Made by a program: the position numbers and the translations under genes | Shown: positions 12,291 through 24,905 of the stretch, one piece after another | Position numbering within the stretch: position 1 is the first letter of the stretch | Layout: every line of letters starts with the position of its first letter | Source: Cordia subcordata | Taxonomy: Eukaryota > Streptophyta > Magnoliopsida > Boraginales > Cordiaceae | Assembly: GCA_028554755.1 (NCBI GenBank) | Contig: JAPTOF010000019.1 | Span: 382,001 to 446,000 of the forward strand | Length of the DNA stretch: 64,000 nt | Direction: 5' to 3' | The notes under the pieces: model-generated | The model's input: only the letters and a program-made list of their open reading frames with translations | The model's database searches: none | What the model was told of the DNA's origin: nothing

Positions 12291-13497
12291 TAATTAAAGT
12301 TTAGGATCAGCTATTCGTATAATTAATTATACCCTCGTATTATCAATTGGACAGGTAACCACAATAATTAAAGTTGCTTTTGGTGGCTTTCTTTAACTCC
12401 TTTTAATTTCTATATATGGATTATGGTTGAATTATATTACTAAGTTCATAAAAAGATGATTACTACATATAGTTTCTTTTTTTTTTTTTTGGGAGTATAA
12501 TCTACGTACCAGCCAATAAAGACTTTTGAATCAATCAGGTTCAATCATGACCAAGTATTGAGGCCCAGCTGAATAATTTAATTAAATGTTCCCTGATCTA
12601 TATGCATTCGTATTTGGAATTAAATGGGAGAACATTTGTTAGTCCTACCAATGGGCAAAGAAAACCAAGTCTCGTGAGCACATGCATATGGTCTGGTCAT
12701 CTAATAGAAGATGTAAATAGATCATCATAATTCTTAATTGGTCCTTTATTTTATTTATTGAAAAAGTAGTGTTCTTAAACATTCTTATTCTTCTTCTCCA
12801 CAACCCATCAAACTTGTCACATGCAAGTATATATATATCTTAAGAGTCGTAAAAATTTTATAGCCCATTTGCCGCGCATCATGGTGAAAGATGTTTCGAA
12901 GTATTAGAAGAATGTAGGCATTTTAATATTGTTATTGATATGTCTCCCTCTTTTCTTTCTTCCTTATATATATTATTCTTTTATTTTCTCCTTTCAGTTA
13001 GCCATATATAGGCAATTAATTAATTTAATTTGATTTGTCACAATATGGTAGTTCCTTCGCCTCCAACCGAATTTAGGAATCTTTTCTCTGAAATGCTTTC
13101 TGAAAAATGAAAGAATAAGGCACCAAATTCCACTTTGTCAAATTTTTTTTTTAAAAGAAGCTGGAACTATATCTAATTTTTAGTGAAAACACATATAGAA
13201 TTCATAATACAACCATAAAACTATGAAAATATCGGCCGGATGATATATATTCCTAAAACTAAAGCATGTTATCATCGTACATTAATTTTCTTTATTGATA
13301 TTAGGAAAAGGTAATTTATAATAATATGATAATCATGAAATTAGCTCTGGTATATTCCAGTTGCTCGTTGACTAAAGCATCATATATAGGGTAAAAAATT
13401 AAAATAATGTTACAAACAAATAACGGGCCGGGAAATTTCACTATAGACTACAAGGAACCGCCAAGATTAATTCTTGCTTAAGAGAATTAAGCAAACA

Positions 13498-13575
13498 AAT
13501 ATATATACATATATATATATATATACGTATACATATATATACATATATATATATATATATGTATGTATATATAAA
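13498..13575. repeat. TA/TACA compound microsatellite
   Basis: TA array broken by TACA, CGTA and GTAT units; non-coding. Confidence 0.85.
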
Positions 13576-14339
13576 GTTGGCGGGTATCATTAGCCTCGGC
13601 ACAATTTTTAAATGAACTGATGAAATTATATACATCATCCAACAATAATTAACCAATTAACGATCATAAACAAGTATCTGGGGTGGGTGGCAATAAATAA
13701 GACGCTAAGTGTGAAAACCAACCACATTGACGTACGTAAGCACACGCTAATCTAAGCTGAAATCTTCGTCACAATAATGGAACATTACTTTTTGAAGATT
13801 ATATGTTCCCTAATTAATAAAGTACTGGACGTTTGAGGGCAATGTTGTCATTGACATTTGGCGATCAAAACCGCGTAAATTGTAATTAATTAAAGGAGAA
13901 AACTAATAATAAAGCACTTTATAATTAATTAACTCTGGAAAGTGTCGGAAGTTCCAACTGAAAATGAAGGCGTTGAGGTCTTAAGATTACTTGCAAGCAA
14001 CGCTACCATCACTTTGCGTAGGTAATGCAAAGTTTTCTAGCAAGCAACAAACCCATTTTTAACTTTCTTCTAATTTATTCCCGGATCTGTTTAGTCAAAA
14101 GTCGTATGATGGATGATCAAAGAGCTAGCTAGGTCGTTTTTACTTTTGTCAACTCAAAAACGAATGCCATTGGAAACCCTAATGTAAGACATAAATAAAT
14201 GAAAAATGGACGACGACCCATATGGGACTGGCCCCCCACACACATGCACGCTGCTTATACGGCTTAAACAACGTAAATATATGCTACAATCCCCACTGTT
14301 ATTAAAAAGGAAAAAAGGGTAGTCGGTTGACAAACACTT

Positions 14340-14379
14340 TTATCTATCTATCTATCTATCTATATATATATATATATAT
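14340..14379. repeat. (TATC)n-(TA)n microsatellite
   Basis: About five TATC units followed by TA units, downstream of the ACC synthase gene. Confidence 0.85.
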
Positions 14380-14911
14380 TACGTGAGAGGAAACGGCCAA
14401 TGTTTAACGTCCGCATCACCATAATATTGCGATATGGAGATGTCTAGCTAGCCGTTAATCTCGCCGTTGCCGTATTCCATAATGAATTTACATATATATA
14501 TATATACACACACATTGATGAATACGTATCCTTGTCAAATGTTATGTCAATACCATCAACTTATAATAACTATGAAAATAATTCTTAAAAAAAACGTATC
14601 ATGAATACAAGTGATCAGTGTGTTTATTAAATTTACATTACATACATACATATAGGACGGTGACAACTGTTTGAAAAATTCAAGAAAATTTCATGGAGAA
14701 ACTCAACGAGTATACAATCAAAGGGGCAGCCACTTCTCGTCCACACGGACCGAGTGCACTCTCTACGTACACTAAACTAATCCCCCCAAAAAAAGAAAAG
14801 AACAGAAAAAAGAGAAGAATTTAATAACTCAATAACCACAGTATTGAGTTAAAAATAATAATAATAATAATAATTTGTAAATGGATAATACGTCGTGGTC
14901 CACACCAGAGG

Positions 14912-16715
14912 CTATCGATCATTTTCACGGTCGTGAAACGATAGCCGAAAAACCCACTTAGTGAGTAACTTCGTTGTAGAGTTGTTTGTAGAAAAACGGT
15001 GGCGATTGTGACCATCGCCACCTGCAGTGGTCGAATCGACAAAGGCTTTTATTCTCTGCATTGCGAGGTTTAGTGTTTCTTCGGACATGTTAGCAAAGCA
15101 CACGCGAAACCAACCTGGCTCCGTACAATGGCAAGAAGAACCCGGGGAAATATTCAGGCCTACTTGGTATACAATTTTCTTCCAGAGCTCCATTTCTGCT
15201 TCGAAAGTTTTGGAGCTAAGTAAATGCCTCATGTCCACCCAACAAAATAAACCAGCATTGCTTTCCAGGCAGCCGATACCAGCGTCTTGAAGGCCGCTGA
15301 TGAGCATTTCCTGACGTTGCTTTAGCCGTTTCTGATTCTCGGAAATGTATGTTTTCGTGAATTTCTTGTCAGATAACATGCCCGATAGCAGGTACTGAGT
15401 TTGAGAAGAAACTAATCCGAAGCTCGACATTTTTGTGGCTGCAGCGACAACCATCTCGTCGTTGGAGTAAATTGCACCGACTCGAAAACCGGGAAGGCCC
15501 AGATCTTTGGAAAGGCTGTACACAATGTGAACTCGATTCCAAACTTGGGTATCCACCAAGTTTCTTTCCATTAAAACTTGCATGATACTCACGAAGCTTG
15601 GCGAGTTAAAAACTGTGCCTGAATAAATTTCATCGCTTATGAGATGGATGCCTTTTGCAGCAATGAAGCTAAGGAGAAGATTCAGCTCATCTCGGCTCAT
15701 TGTTGTGCCCAAAGGATTGGAGGGGTTGGTAACCAAAACGCCCTTGACTCTGAGATTGAGTTTCTGGGCTCGTGCGTAAGCTTCTTCCAGAGCAGATTGC
15801 GTGATTCTAAAGCCGTTTGAGCTACCGCATTGTATAGGCACGATCTCAGCTCCAGTTCTCCATTTGAGGTCTCTATCAAAGCTGCATCCATGGAGAAAAC
15901 GAAATTCTTATGAGCTTAAAATTCTGCATGCAGCCTTTAATGTTTGATTGTGACAATTTAATAAGAGTAATGTTCATTTACTAAGTCGAAAAATGTACAC
16001 GTACCCAGGATAATATGGGGTTGGTAGGAGGAAAGCATCGCCCGGGTCAGCGAGGCAAAACATTAATGTCTCATTAGCTGAAGTTGCGCCAGCAGTGAGA
16101 ACAAGCTTGTCTGAGTCAAAGCTGACTTTGTTTCCTCTAATTTCTTCCATAAATTGCACCAATGCCTGCATGACCAATAAGATATACTATAATATGAGAC
16201 ACTTCGATCACTTACTAATTGCTTAACACTAACTAATTTTCTTTTACTTTTTTGCTGATGCATTAAACATTACTGACGCTTTACGCTTACATTCTTGAAA
16301 GCAGGGAGGCCATGATAATCTTGAAACAGAGCAAGCTCTCTAAAGATGGACTCTCCTTTTCTCTTGAAACTTGCAGGCTCTGGATTTTGAGCAAGCCATG
16401 TCTCTACTAGATCAAAAGAGAGCTGCATGAAATGGGAGGGAGCAAGCCAATTGTAAGGTTGAGATTTGTACGTAACAAAAAACAAAAAGGACCATCATGC
16501 CAGATTTTAAGCCTTTGGCCTTTGTTTTTTTAAATAACTTTTTTCCTCTATTTGTAACTATTACCAACCTGATTCTCTGCAAGACCCATCTGAATGATTC
16601 CATTTGGATTGCGAATCTCATCAAAGGGGTTCTTCTCGTACTCTTGCCATCCTAGGAAATACGAAGAATCTTGCCCATGTGTGTTGCAGGTGACTTTCTT
16701 GGACAGCAGCTTCAT
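14912..16715 (-). CDS. 1-aminocyclopropane-1-carboxylate synthase, type 2
   Basis: Cytosolic PLP enzyme that converts S-adenosylmethionine to ACC, the committed step of ethylene synthesis. Four exons on the minus strand, 16569-16715, 16291-16422, 16005-16165 and 14912-15881, give 469 residues, the normal length. All junctions are GT-AG and in frame. The start at 16715 is chosen because MKLLSKKV matches the family N-terminus; an in-frame ATG lies 15 nt upstream. Visible landmarks are [16 protein letters not shown], the substrate-binding [33 protein letters not shown], the PLP-lysine motif [12 protein letters not shown] (Lys about 272) and the late arginine in WFRVCFAN. The tail ends [14 protein letters not shown], the TOE motif bound by ETO1/EOL ligase adaptors in type-2 enzymes (ACS4/5/8/9 class), with the RLSF serine a likely CDPK target. 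The protein is therefore expected to be turned over post-translationally. It sits between MYB84-like and PPR genes, as ACS9 does in Arabidopsis. Confidence 0.96.
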
Positions 16716-16908
16716 TTTGTTGTGTCTCAATTGTTTTGTAGAAGATACAAAAAGGGTTTAGCTAAAGAAGCCTTTTAGCAAAAACTTTGGTGCCTAAAAA
16801 TGATGACAAATCACTAGCTAGGAAAATTTTGAGAGACAAAAAGAGAGAGAGAGAGATATATGATGGAGTGGGAAGATGTGTTGCTATCTGGCCTATCCAA
16901 AGGTTGAC

Positions 16909-16916
16909 TATTTATA
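16909..16916 (-). promoter_or_regulatory. TATA box of the ACC synthase gene
   Basis: Read on the minus strand this is TATAAATA, 194 bp upstream of the chosen start codon. It predicts a leader of about 165 nt, which includes the CT-rich (minus strand) tract at 16832-16858. Confidence 0.55.
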
Positions 16917-17462
16917 GCCGGAAAAGAAATGGCACGTCAGCTAACCCCCAAAAACTTTTGACCGGTGCATCTTGTGGACCTATCCTTCATTAAAATTTTT
17001 TTTTTTTTTTTTAGTGTAATGTTTTTGTTTTGCGGTATATGCTAATTCCAGGCGCATTTCCTTCACTAAAATGTTAATCTGCACCGCGCCTGAGAATTTG
17101 GTATTGCTTTTCTTTTTTCCTCTCTCTATTTTTCTAAATCTTGCCGTACTAGGGATGAAACTTGTAAGAATTATGCAAATCAAATATTAACATTAAAGGA
17201 AGACGAAAATAAGGCAGGTAAAAAGGGTGCTGTGTTCTGGTTGACAAGCTGAAAGCCATACCGACAGCAAATCTCGACAGGGGCAAAAAATGCAGCAACA
17301 AAGCCCATGCAATATTGGACCTCTGGCCATGTACTAGCCCATGTGTCTCCCCGGCCAACACTGGCCCATCTCTTACTTCATGTCGGCCACACTCTCTCTC
17401 CACCACGTCCCCGGCCCCCCTCCCTTCCGTCAAAGACAGGAAAAAGGAATTAAGATAAAAAG

Positions 17463-17499
<37 letters not shown>

Positions 17500-20400
17500 T
17501 ATAAAAGGAAATAATATAGGAGAATTTAAACTCATAATTTATTTTTTTTAATGGAAGATGATGACTTTTGGTACCCAAGAGTCTAATTATATTTCTGGAT
17601 GAATCTTTGTTTTGTTTAGTGATGGAAACAGCCTAACACCCTTTTCATGCCAAGTCAACCCCAACTACTAGAAATGGGCACTAGGTGGTCGGAGAAACTA
17701 TCATCTGAAAGACACGCATCTTTAATCAACCGTTCACATTGCTTTATTGCGCTTCAAATCTTCACTGCTCCATGCTTTTCTTTCCTTTTTTCCTATAATC
17801 TCGTATTCTTAGAGTAAATTGTTCAATTACATTTTTGAAACCTCAAATTAATACTGCCAGTTGTTATGACATACATGTTTGTTAGTTTTAATTAATATAA
17901 TTCTGTAACGTTTATAGACAAATCGAGACATCCTACGTTTTTTGTGATGGATGTATAGTGCTCCAATCATGAGCATATCAGAAAACTTATTTGTTGTGCG
18001 CACGGGAAAATTAGGAAATACGAGCAAGCAAATAGAAAAATTTTGATGCTGATGGGGAATTTGCCAAATGAATAAATATGTATATATAAGACAAAATAGG
18101 GGCAACAAAATTTTGTATGGAAAAGAAACCTGCTAACAAACCCGCCGTTAGAATTAGCCAACTGGTTTACCCAAGAGTCGTCGGTTTGAGCGAGGTGGTT
18201 GTGTGATGATCAAGTTATGGCACACAGGTAAAAACAAAATATAATTATTTCGGAGGAACTGGAAAGCCCTTTTTCAGGTAATAAAAAAAAAAAGGTGAGA
18301 TATATGGATATGGTGACACATGAATCCCAATAAAATTTTCTATGTTTGGTGAAATAAATAGGCATGGTAGGTGATAGTGGTCATGCAGCGCTCGCAGATT
18401 TGTTGCGCTTTTTCTCATCTTTCGGTCTTCTTCAGACATTTTGGAATCCACGAAAGTGAGAGACAGCTCAATATTTTTAATTCAGTTCTTCTTATTCCTA
18501 GTACGTAGTTTACGGAGATTTGCACCCCTCCTCCACATTCTACTACTATCCACTTGAAATCAATAGCAATTGCCCTTTTGCCAAATTAAGCTCCGCTACG
18601 CCGACATATATTTACATATACATATACATATACATACATATATATATATATGTATACTGTAGAAATTTTGACAATCACCATATCGCATTTGGTTGTTGCA
18701 ACATGTCACGTTGTTTATTATATTCCAGTATCACTCATTGCAAAGAGAACTTTGGTCACTGCACCAACATTTTTAGAGAATTCCTATGTAAAATTCGTCT
18801 ATGATACATGGAGCCAAATATATATATCTTAATTAATTTGCAAGAATGAAAAATATAAACGTTTTTTAATAGATTTAATTTGAACTAGTTTTGACCACAT
18901 TAAGAGCTATATATTAACTGATTTTTTTTATGGATATACTAATTTTATTTAGAAGGTAAAAATGGTGTTCAAAATTCTTTTTATGTGGATATTCTAGGTG
19001 CTTTTTGCTTAAGGAAAGAACATATTGCGAGTCAACGCTAACAGATGCTGTCTATTTGATATTTATAGCGGTGGAAATTTTGCTACCTGACTTTAATCTA
19101 TTTTATACATGCAAAGCTTTTTCTTTTTTCTTTTTTCCCAAAAACTTTTCAAGAGATTACTCCATCATATAGTTATTTTTAATTTGAAGATATAATAGTC
19201 AACTCAAGTACTGCCACTTAGATCCAATATTTATTTATCATTTTCTATACATATATACATTATTAATTATAACTCAATTAAAGATTCAATTCGATTAATT
19301 AATTAATATCCAAAAAATAATTTATTTATGAGTTTCAAAATTCTTTTGATTAAATTCATTATTTACTATTAAAAATAAATAAGTTCGTGTAAAATATAGT
19401 ATGGAAAACTAGTTCTTATGAAAGCTTGTGTAAGTTGTTAGTGGTGTTAATTATATTGAAGTTTATTTACTGGGTGATATTGTCTGAGATGCTCGCTGCG
19501 CTTGACCCAATCAAATAAATTCATCGACCGAGTTGCTCCAAAAGATCAAACCGCCAGCGAAAACTGGTTTCTTATCATTATATCAAACGCATCGAGTTGC
19601 TAAGCTAGCTTCAAAGCATCAAGACTTGGTCTCTGACATGAATCGTTTTTGTTTATTTAATTTTACTGACAGAGTAAAGCGGACAATTAACAGGACAACC
19701 ATGCAGTGATGCCATACCACATTTTAACTGGGAAGCTCTGAATTTTTATGTATCTTAGAATTTTTGTCACTTTTTAGACCACCCCAAGCCCTGGAGATAT
19801 ACTGTGAACCATCACTTTTCATGCAAATTAATTATTGTACTTGCCGGGCGCTTTCTTTTTCTTTAAGGAAAAAAAAAAGGATTCAAAAGAATTGGTGAAA
19901 TGAAAATTAATTAATTGCCTCATTTTTTTTTCACCGAAAAGAAAAGGAAAAAAAAAAGAAACTAGTATGAGAAGGAAATAGGAAAAATTGAAAAAAAGAA
20001 TCTCATTTGTTATGGCCCAGCAATGGAGATATATACGAGTACAAAGCGGCCCCTCCTCGTTTCCCTCATTTTGGGCGAGATAACATAACGTTCTTTCCAT
20101 GCTGCGGTTAAGGATGACAATGCTTGACGTGACACATTAAAAAACTGATTTAATTTAAAATGCTCGAGAGATTTTGTGATTGTTTATTATTCCAAAGTTG
20201 TAGCAGGAACAAAGATGATTAGTATGATATGTCTGGTCTATAACACACATACCATATGAAACACTAGACCAATTAATATTCTCGATTCTTACAAATGGCG
20301 GTGAGTCAAAATCAAACACAGAAAATATAAAAGTTGGGTCTCCTTAATTATCTTTTATTTTAGTTTAATTAAGAGAGTCTTTTAATTTATATGTATTGGA

Positions 20401-21589
20401 TATTTATGAAATTATTAAAATTCTTTCTCTAGTCTATTTATAATGTAACCACGAAAACGTAAAGTATTGGGAGCGTGTGTATATGTTATTGAGTGACAAT
20501 TTATCCTCTCATTTAATTTGAACCTTTTTGTCTTTTTGTTTTTCTTCTCTTTGTGAAGTCCCAAGCCATTATTTTGTAGTAAGTATTAGGTGCATCATCA
20601 AATGTTAAAGACATACATCAATGTCACGAATTATTCAAACAATGAACTCTAATATAAGTTGTTATTACATTGTCATTTTATACTTGAAAAAACTATTCCT
20701 AAAATGAAATTTATGGTTAGTTAATCAAAAGTACGAAACACAATATTTCTACTCTAGAAGTTGATTGAATAATAAATCGAAAATAATTCAAGGCAGGGGG
20801 AACTATACGTACGGCAAAAATGAAATCTTAAATTTGATTCTCATTCATCTGTATATGCTGTATATAATCATCTAAATGTAAAGTAAGATATTCTGTTTGA
20901 GTTATAAAGTTTTTAATTTGTTGTTACGTAATATATTTTTTAAAAAAGTTCTCATTTAGTTTAATTTAGCTTCCTAAACAGAACAACCTAATAGTATCTA
21001 GACTATATCAACAAGTGGACGATGTGACAATAGTACGTACCCTCCACATGTATATATAGTCATTGATGTCGCTCCATATGATCTTTGATGAAGTTCATTA
21101 CATCCTTCAGTAAATTAACTAGCAAACCAAAAACTATGTGGAAATCTAGTTGTGAATATCCAAATTAAACTCAAAGGATACATACATAATATATATATAT
21201 ATATATATATATATACAAGAACCCAAAAAAGAAAAAAGAAAAGAAAAGAAAAGAAAAAAGGTGATTAGAGGGATAGGCACGTGGTTTTGCTGCGGAAGAA
21301 GGGAGATTAAGGCATGTGCAAACGTTGTTTAAGTGGCCCCATGCACCACCATACTGGAAATACACAAAAACTCAGGGACGTCCGAAGGAGACCTCGCCAA
21401 TGGTGACAACTAACATGGCACCCACATTAAGTCCATTCGTTACGGACCTCCGAGGGAGACATTCGCATGGACCTTTTGTTTCCCCCTCCTCAATTATGTG
21501 AGTCCCACCCCCACACCTCTACCTAGCTAGATCTCTCTACTAATTTATTTTAATTTTCTATTTTTTTATATTCTTTAACACACACGTAT

Positions 21590-21665
21590 ATATGTACATA
21601 TATACATATATACATATATATATATATATACATACATACATACATATATATATACATATATATAC

Positions 21666-21740
<75 letters not shown>
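21590..21740. repeat. Compound TA/CATA/CA microsatellite, about 150 bp
   Basis: Successive blocks of TATACA, CATA, pure CA and a long pure TA run. This is the longest microsatellite tract in the window. Confidence 0.9.
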
Positions 21741-21743
<3 letters not shown>

Positions 21744-21889
21744 TGGCGTATGTACGTGTGCATGCGAACCAATACTCGAACATTATATTGCGACCAAATA
21801 TTAATTAAAAGGTCAGCAAGAGTTACACAAACCAAATTACAACTAGTGATATGCATGGAGCATGTAAATGTTATTGCGCAGTCTAATGT

Positions 21890-22197
21890 TTTTATTTGAT
21901 GTAAGTTTATTATAAGATGTTTATCTTATTTGATATTTCATATAAAAAAATGATCTATTTTGAATTTTTATAAGATTTTTGTAATAAAATGCCTTATTTA
22001 TAGTCGTAAAAAGTAAGTCAGAAATGAATTACTTATATCTTATAAGATAAAAAAAAGACATGATCAGAATTTTTTAAGAGTTTAATAAAACTTTTACTTT
22101 CCCATAATAACTATTCGTAGGATCAGTTTGGTTTCATTGTTTTTGACTTTTTTTCTCAACAACGAATAAGATAAGTATTTTATAATAAGTTTATTCC
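21890..22197. mobile_element. TIR element, about 0.3 kb, non-autonomous
   Basis: The left end, around 21900-21930, contains GTTTATTATAAGATG and TTATCTTATT. The right end, around 22164-22197, is its inverse (AATAAGATAAGTATTTTATA then ATAAGTTTATTCC). No coding capacity lies between. Related right-end sequences recur near 9461-9500 and 63616-63660, and a shared interior segment (TATATCTTATAAGATAAAAA) appears near 8730-8755. The outer borders and target duplication are uncertain. Confidence 0.5.
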
Positions 22198-22992
22198 AGA
22201 CACAATATAATGCTAGTTATACAGAAATGCATACATATATATGTATGTATAAGACTCTTATTGATCAAGTGGACATGCCTACATATAGTTAACTTCAACT
22301 TAAGTTGGTCCTGCAAGATCAGGTTTGCATGCCGCAGTTTCACATTGGTCAACAGATGGGTAGTCAACACATGCATGAAGTACGTGAAAATCAAAAGTAT
22401 AGGGTGTGTATATAATATATAATATATATATATATATGCATATATGTATATATGTATATATGCAGGGGTAAGGGAATCTATCATTAAGGCTGAGGCTCCA
22501 TATACGGCAGTAGCTTGTCATTGTACGGAGCTGGCAAGTGGCTTTTGTCGTGCATGAAGGTGGTCAAAGGTGTAGATTAACTATGTTATGTTACTGACAT
22601 ATCATGTCCCTACCCGAGTTTCTTTTTACGTGCAACTTCAATCTTGGGGAAATTATGTTATATAGATATATCGATAGAGATAGAATCAATTAGATTTTCA
22701 GCGTATGACATGTCATTTTCACTAGTCTGTGTGTAGAACCTACCTCCTTGGCTGCACATTTAATTTTCAGCGTAAAATTTGGTTTAGAGAAATGCCTTTG
22801 GTATTGCTTCGCTTGTCATGCATTAAAAGACAAAACAATTAAACAATTTAGTAAAAGAGAAATATTTTATATATATAAGACAGCATTAATTAGCATACGT
22901 AGGGTGGAAACAGATTCGCTCTACACTTCTTTATAAATATATATATATATATATATATATCAATATTATAGTATTGGTCAAATAAATATATA

Positions 22993-23000
22993 TATGTGTG

Positions 23001-23034
<34 letters not shown>
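22993..23034. repeat. (TG)n-(AG)n compound microsatellite
   Basis: About eleven TG units followed by about nine AG units; non-coding. Confidence 0.85.
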
Positions 23035-23035
<1 letters not shown>

Positions 23036-24199
23036 TGCGTGTTAGATACAAATATACAGTTGTGCGTTGATCATTTCTCAATTTTAATTAGGCATATTGG
23101 AAATTAACTCTTATGATCATGAGAGAAGCTTCAAGTTGTCCCATTTATGATTTCAGGACCCATGCAAACCAATCCTTGTCTTGCTTGTTTCTTTCATAAC
23201 CAGTTAAATCTTTTGCCCGCATATGTCAAGGTGGGTCGCAGGAGTAACAATGAGGCATGGTAGTGTAGCAATTTCGCACGTCAAAAAGATCTGAAAAAAC
23301 CAGCTGATTTGTAATATATAACTTCAATTCCGATAGCAATTTATGTATAAGATCAATGGGCCATGATCCCAACCCATCCAAAAATCCATATCGTCGTCGC
23401 TGTATTATTATCTTGCTCACTGAATGGGACTACTCATCCAGCGCAATTATATTGTAACTGATCATCACTTTGTTCCAACATATATACTTGAATATTTTGT
23501 ACATGGTTTGTTCTATTTTTTTGTTTTTTAAATATAATTTCAACAGCTTCAAGATGAAGTCTTTTACTAACATTTGTATAATAATAGTAGTAATAAATCG
23601 TAACAGCGTGGAACTAGGTAGCTCATTTGAATGAGCCACAGTCAACTCTAAAACACAACTAACGGATGATCAAACCTAAAGTCGCTTCAAAATTCCACCC
23701 GGTAAACTAGCTCTTTCGATCCTCTTCTAGCTCAACATTTTGCTATGTATGAAAAATTATGGCCATTCTTCGAAATATACACGGGCTCAGTCAAGTCTGG
23801 GTCAAAACCTCCAGTCAACACAACTCAATGCTTGGAAAATCAGTAGGTCTGAAGAAGAAAGTTTCAACCTCTGCCTTGCCCCTTTCTGAATCCAGTTGGG
23901 ATACTTAAGATAGCAAATTAGTAATTATTAATTAATACTTGTTAGAAAATTAAACGATAAGTTAAATCCTAGCTCTCCAAAAGAAAAAAAAAAAAGATAA
24001 AGGAAAATGATCAGAATTAATAAATACCCCCGCGTATATAATTATTTGAAATTGAGTTACTTTATAAGCGCTACGTACATTTGGTTGCTCTGCACGCAGT
24101 CCAGGGTGCATCTCCGCTTATCGCCGCGGGTCATGATACCTTGACATTTTCAGGTTATAAAATTAGTTAGGTCCCGTTTAATCTTGACATGTCTATTTA

Positions 24200-24902
24200 G
24201 AGGGTGTTTGGTTTGGGTTTTTTTTTTTTGTCAAACTTAGGGCCTGTTTGGATTGGCTTTTTTTTTAGAAAAAAGTACTTTTTTTTCTGAAAAAGTTACA
24301 TTAAATTTACAATAACTATTTGATTTGGCTTCCAAAAAACCTGAAACTCTGAAAAAAGCTCAAATACAGCTTTTTTTAAAAGCCAAAATTTTCAGCTTCT
24401 CCAAAAAGCTATTTTTCAAAAGCTGTTAAAAAAACGCTTTTAAAAAAAACCAATCTAAACGAGCTCTTACTTAAAACCTAATTTAAGCTAATAGAAGTGT
24501 TTGTTTTAATTAAAAATGTGTTTTTTTAAGTAGCTTTAAGTAGAAAATAAAAAGCTCCCCAACCCCAACTTTTGCTTTTTATGACTTTAAGCACGTTGAA
24601 AAAAAACAAGTTTGACCAAATCATTTACTATCTTATCCTTACCTTTTTATTTTTATTACTAAAATATCTTTTTTCTTTTATCTTATACTTACCTTTTTAA
24701 ATTATATTTTAATGTCCTTTATAGTTATTTTAACTATATAACTTACTTTTCAACCCACTTTAATCAAACATGTAAATACTTATTTTTATAACTATAACTT
24801 TTATTCAAACACGTAACTACTTAAAGTTGACAATAAAAAAAAAGCCACTTAAAGTTAAAAGTGCTTTAAGTAGCTTTTTTATAAGCCAATCCAAACACCC
24901 TC
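24200..24902. mobile_element. Outer MITE, TTA-flanked, interrupted by a second MITE
   Basis: The left end is GAGGGTGTTTGGTTTGG and the right end is CCAATCCAAACACCCTC, its near-perfect inverse. TTA flanks both sides (24197-24199 and 24903-24905). Terminal inverted repeats with a TTA duplication are typical of PIF/Harbinger (Tourist-like) elements. The element is 703 bp, of which 230 bp are the inserted copy at 24240-24466 plus its TTA, so it was about 473 bp before interruption. No transposase is encoded. Confidence 0.75.
24240..24466. mobile_element. Inner MITE, TTA-flanked, GTTTGGATTGG family copy B
   Basis: The left end is GGGCCTGTTTGGATTGG and the right end is CCAATCTAAACGAGCTC, its imperfect inverse. 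TTA lies on both sides at 24237-24239 and 24467-24469. The element is 227 bp with poly-T/A subterminal tracts and no coding. It sits inside the element at 24200-24902, so it inserted later. Its ends resemble those of its host and of copies near 4368, 59681 and 63941. Confidence 0.75.
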
Positions 24903-24905
24903 TTA

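Larger units (their letters stand above)
8301..14911. other. Intergenic, no gene recognised
   Basis: No supported host gene. Contents: a TA array at 8621-8659; TIR-family fragments around 8700-8800 and 9461-9500; a GC-richer patch at about 9530-9930 without recognisable coding; compound TA/TACA repeats at 10008-10105 and 13498-13575; a possible retroelement-derived segment at 11791-12290; and a TATC/TA array at 14340-14379. The last part should contain the 3' UTR of the ACC synthase gene. Confidence 0.45.
16917..24196. other. Intergenic, ACC synthase upstream region and beyond
   Basis: No host gene recognised. The first part should carry the ACC synthase promoter. Contents: a GC-richer patch at about 17220-17440, TA arrays at 17464-17497 and 21188-21216, a TACATA array at 18605-18655, a large compound array at 21590-21740, a TIR element at 21890-22197, and a (TG)n-(AG)n array at 22993-23034. 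Open frames in the interval are short and unrecognisable. Confidence 0.45.

Noticed and set aside
23226..23420. Minus-strand 64-codon frame with non-repetitive composition.
   Set aside because: No start context, family or neighbouring exon could be found; it is too short to support as a gene.
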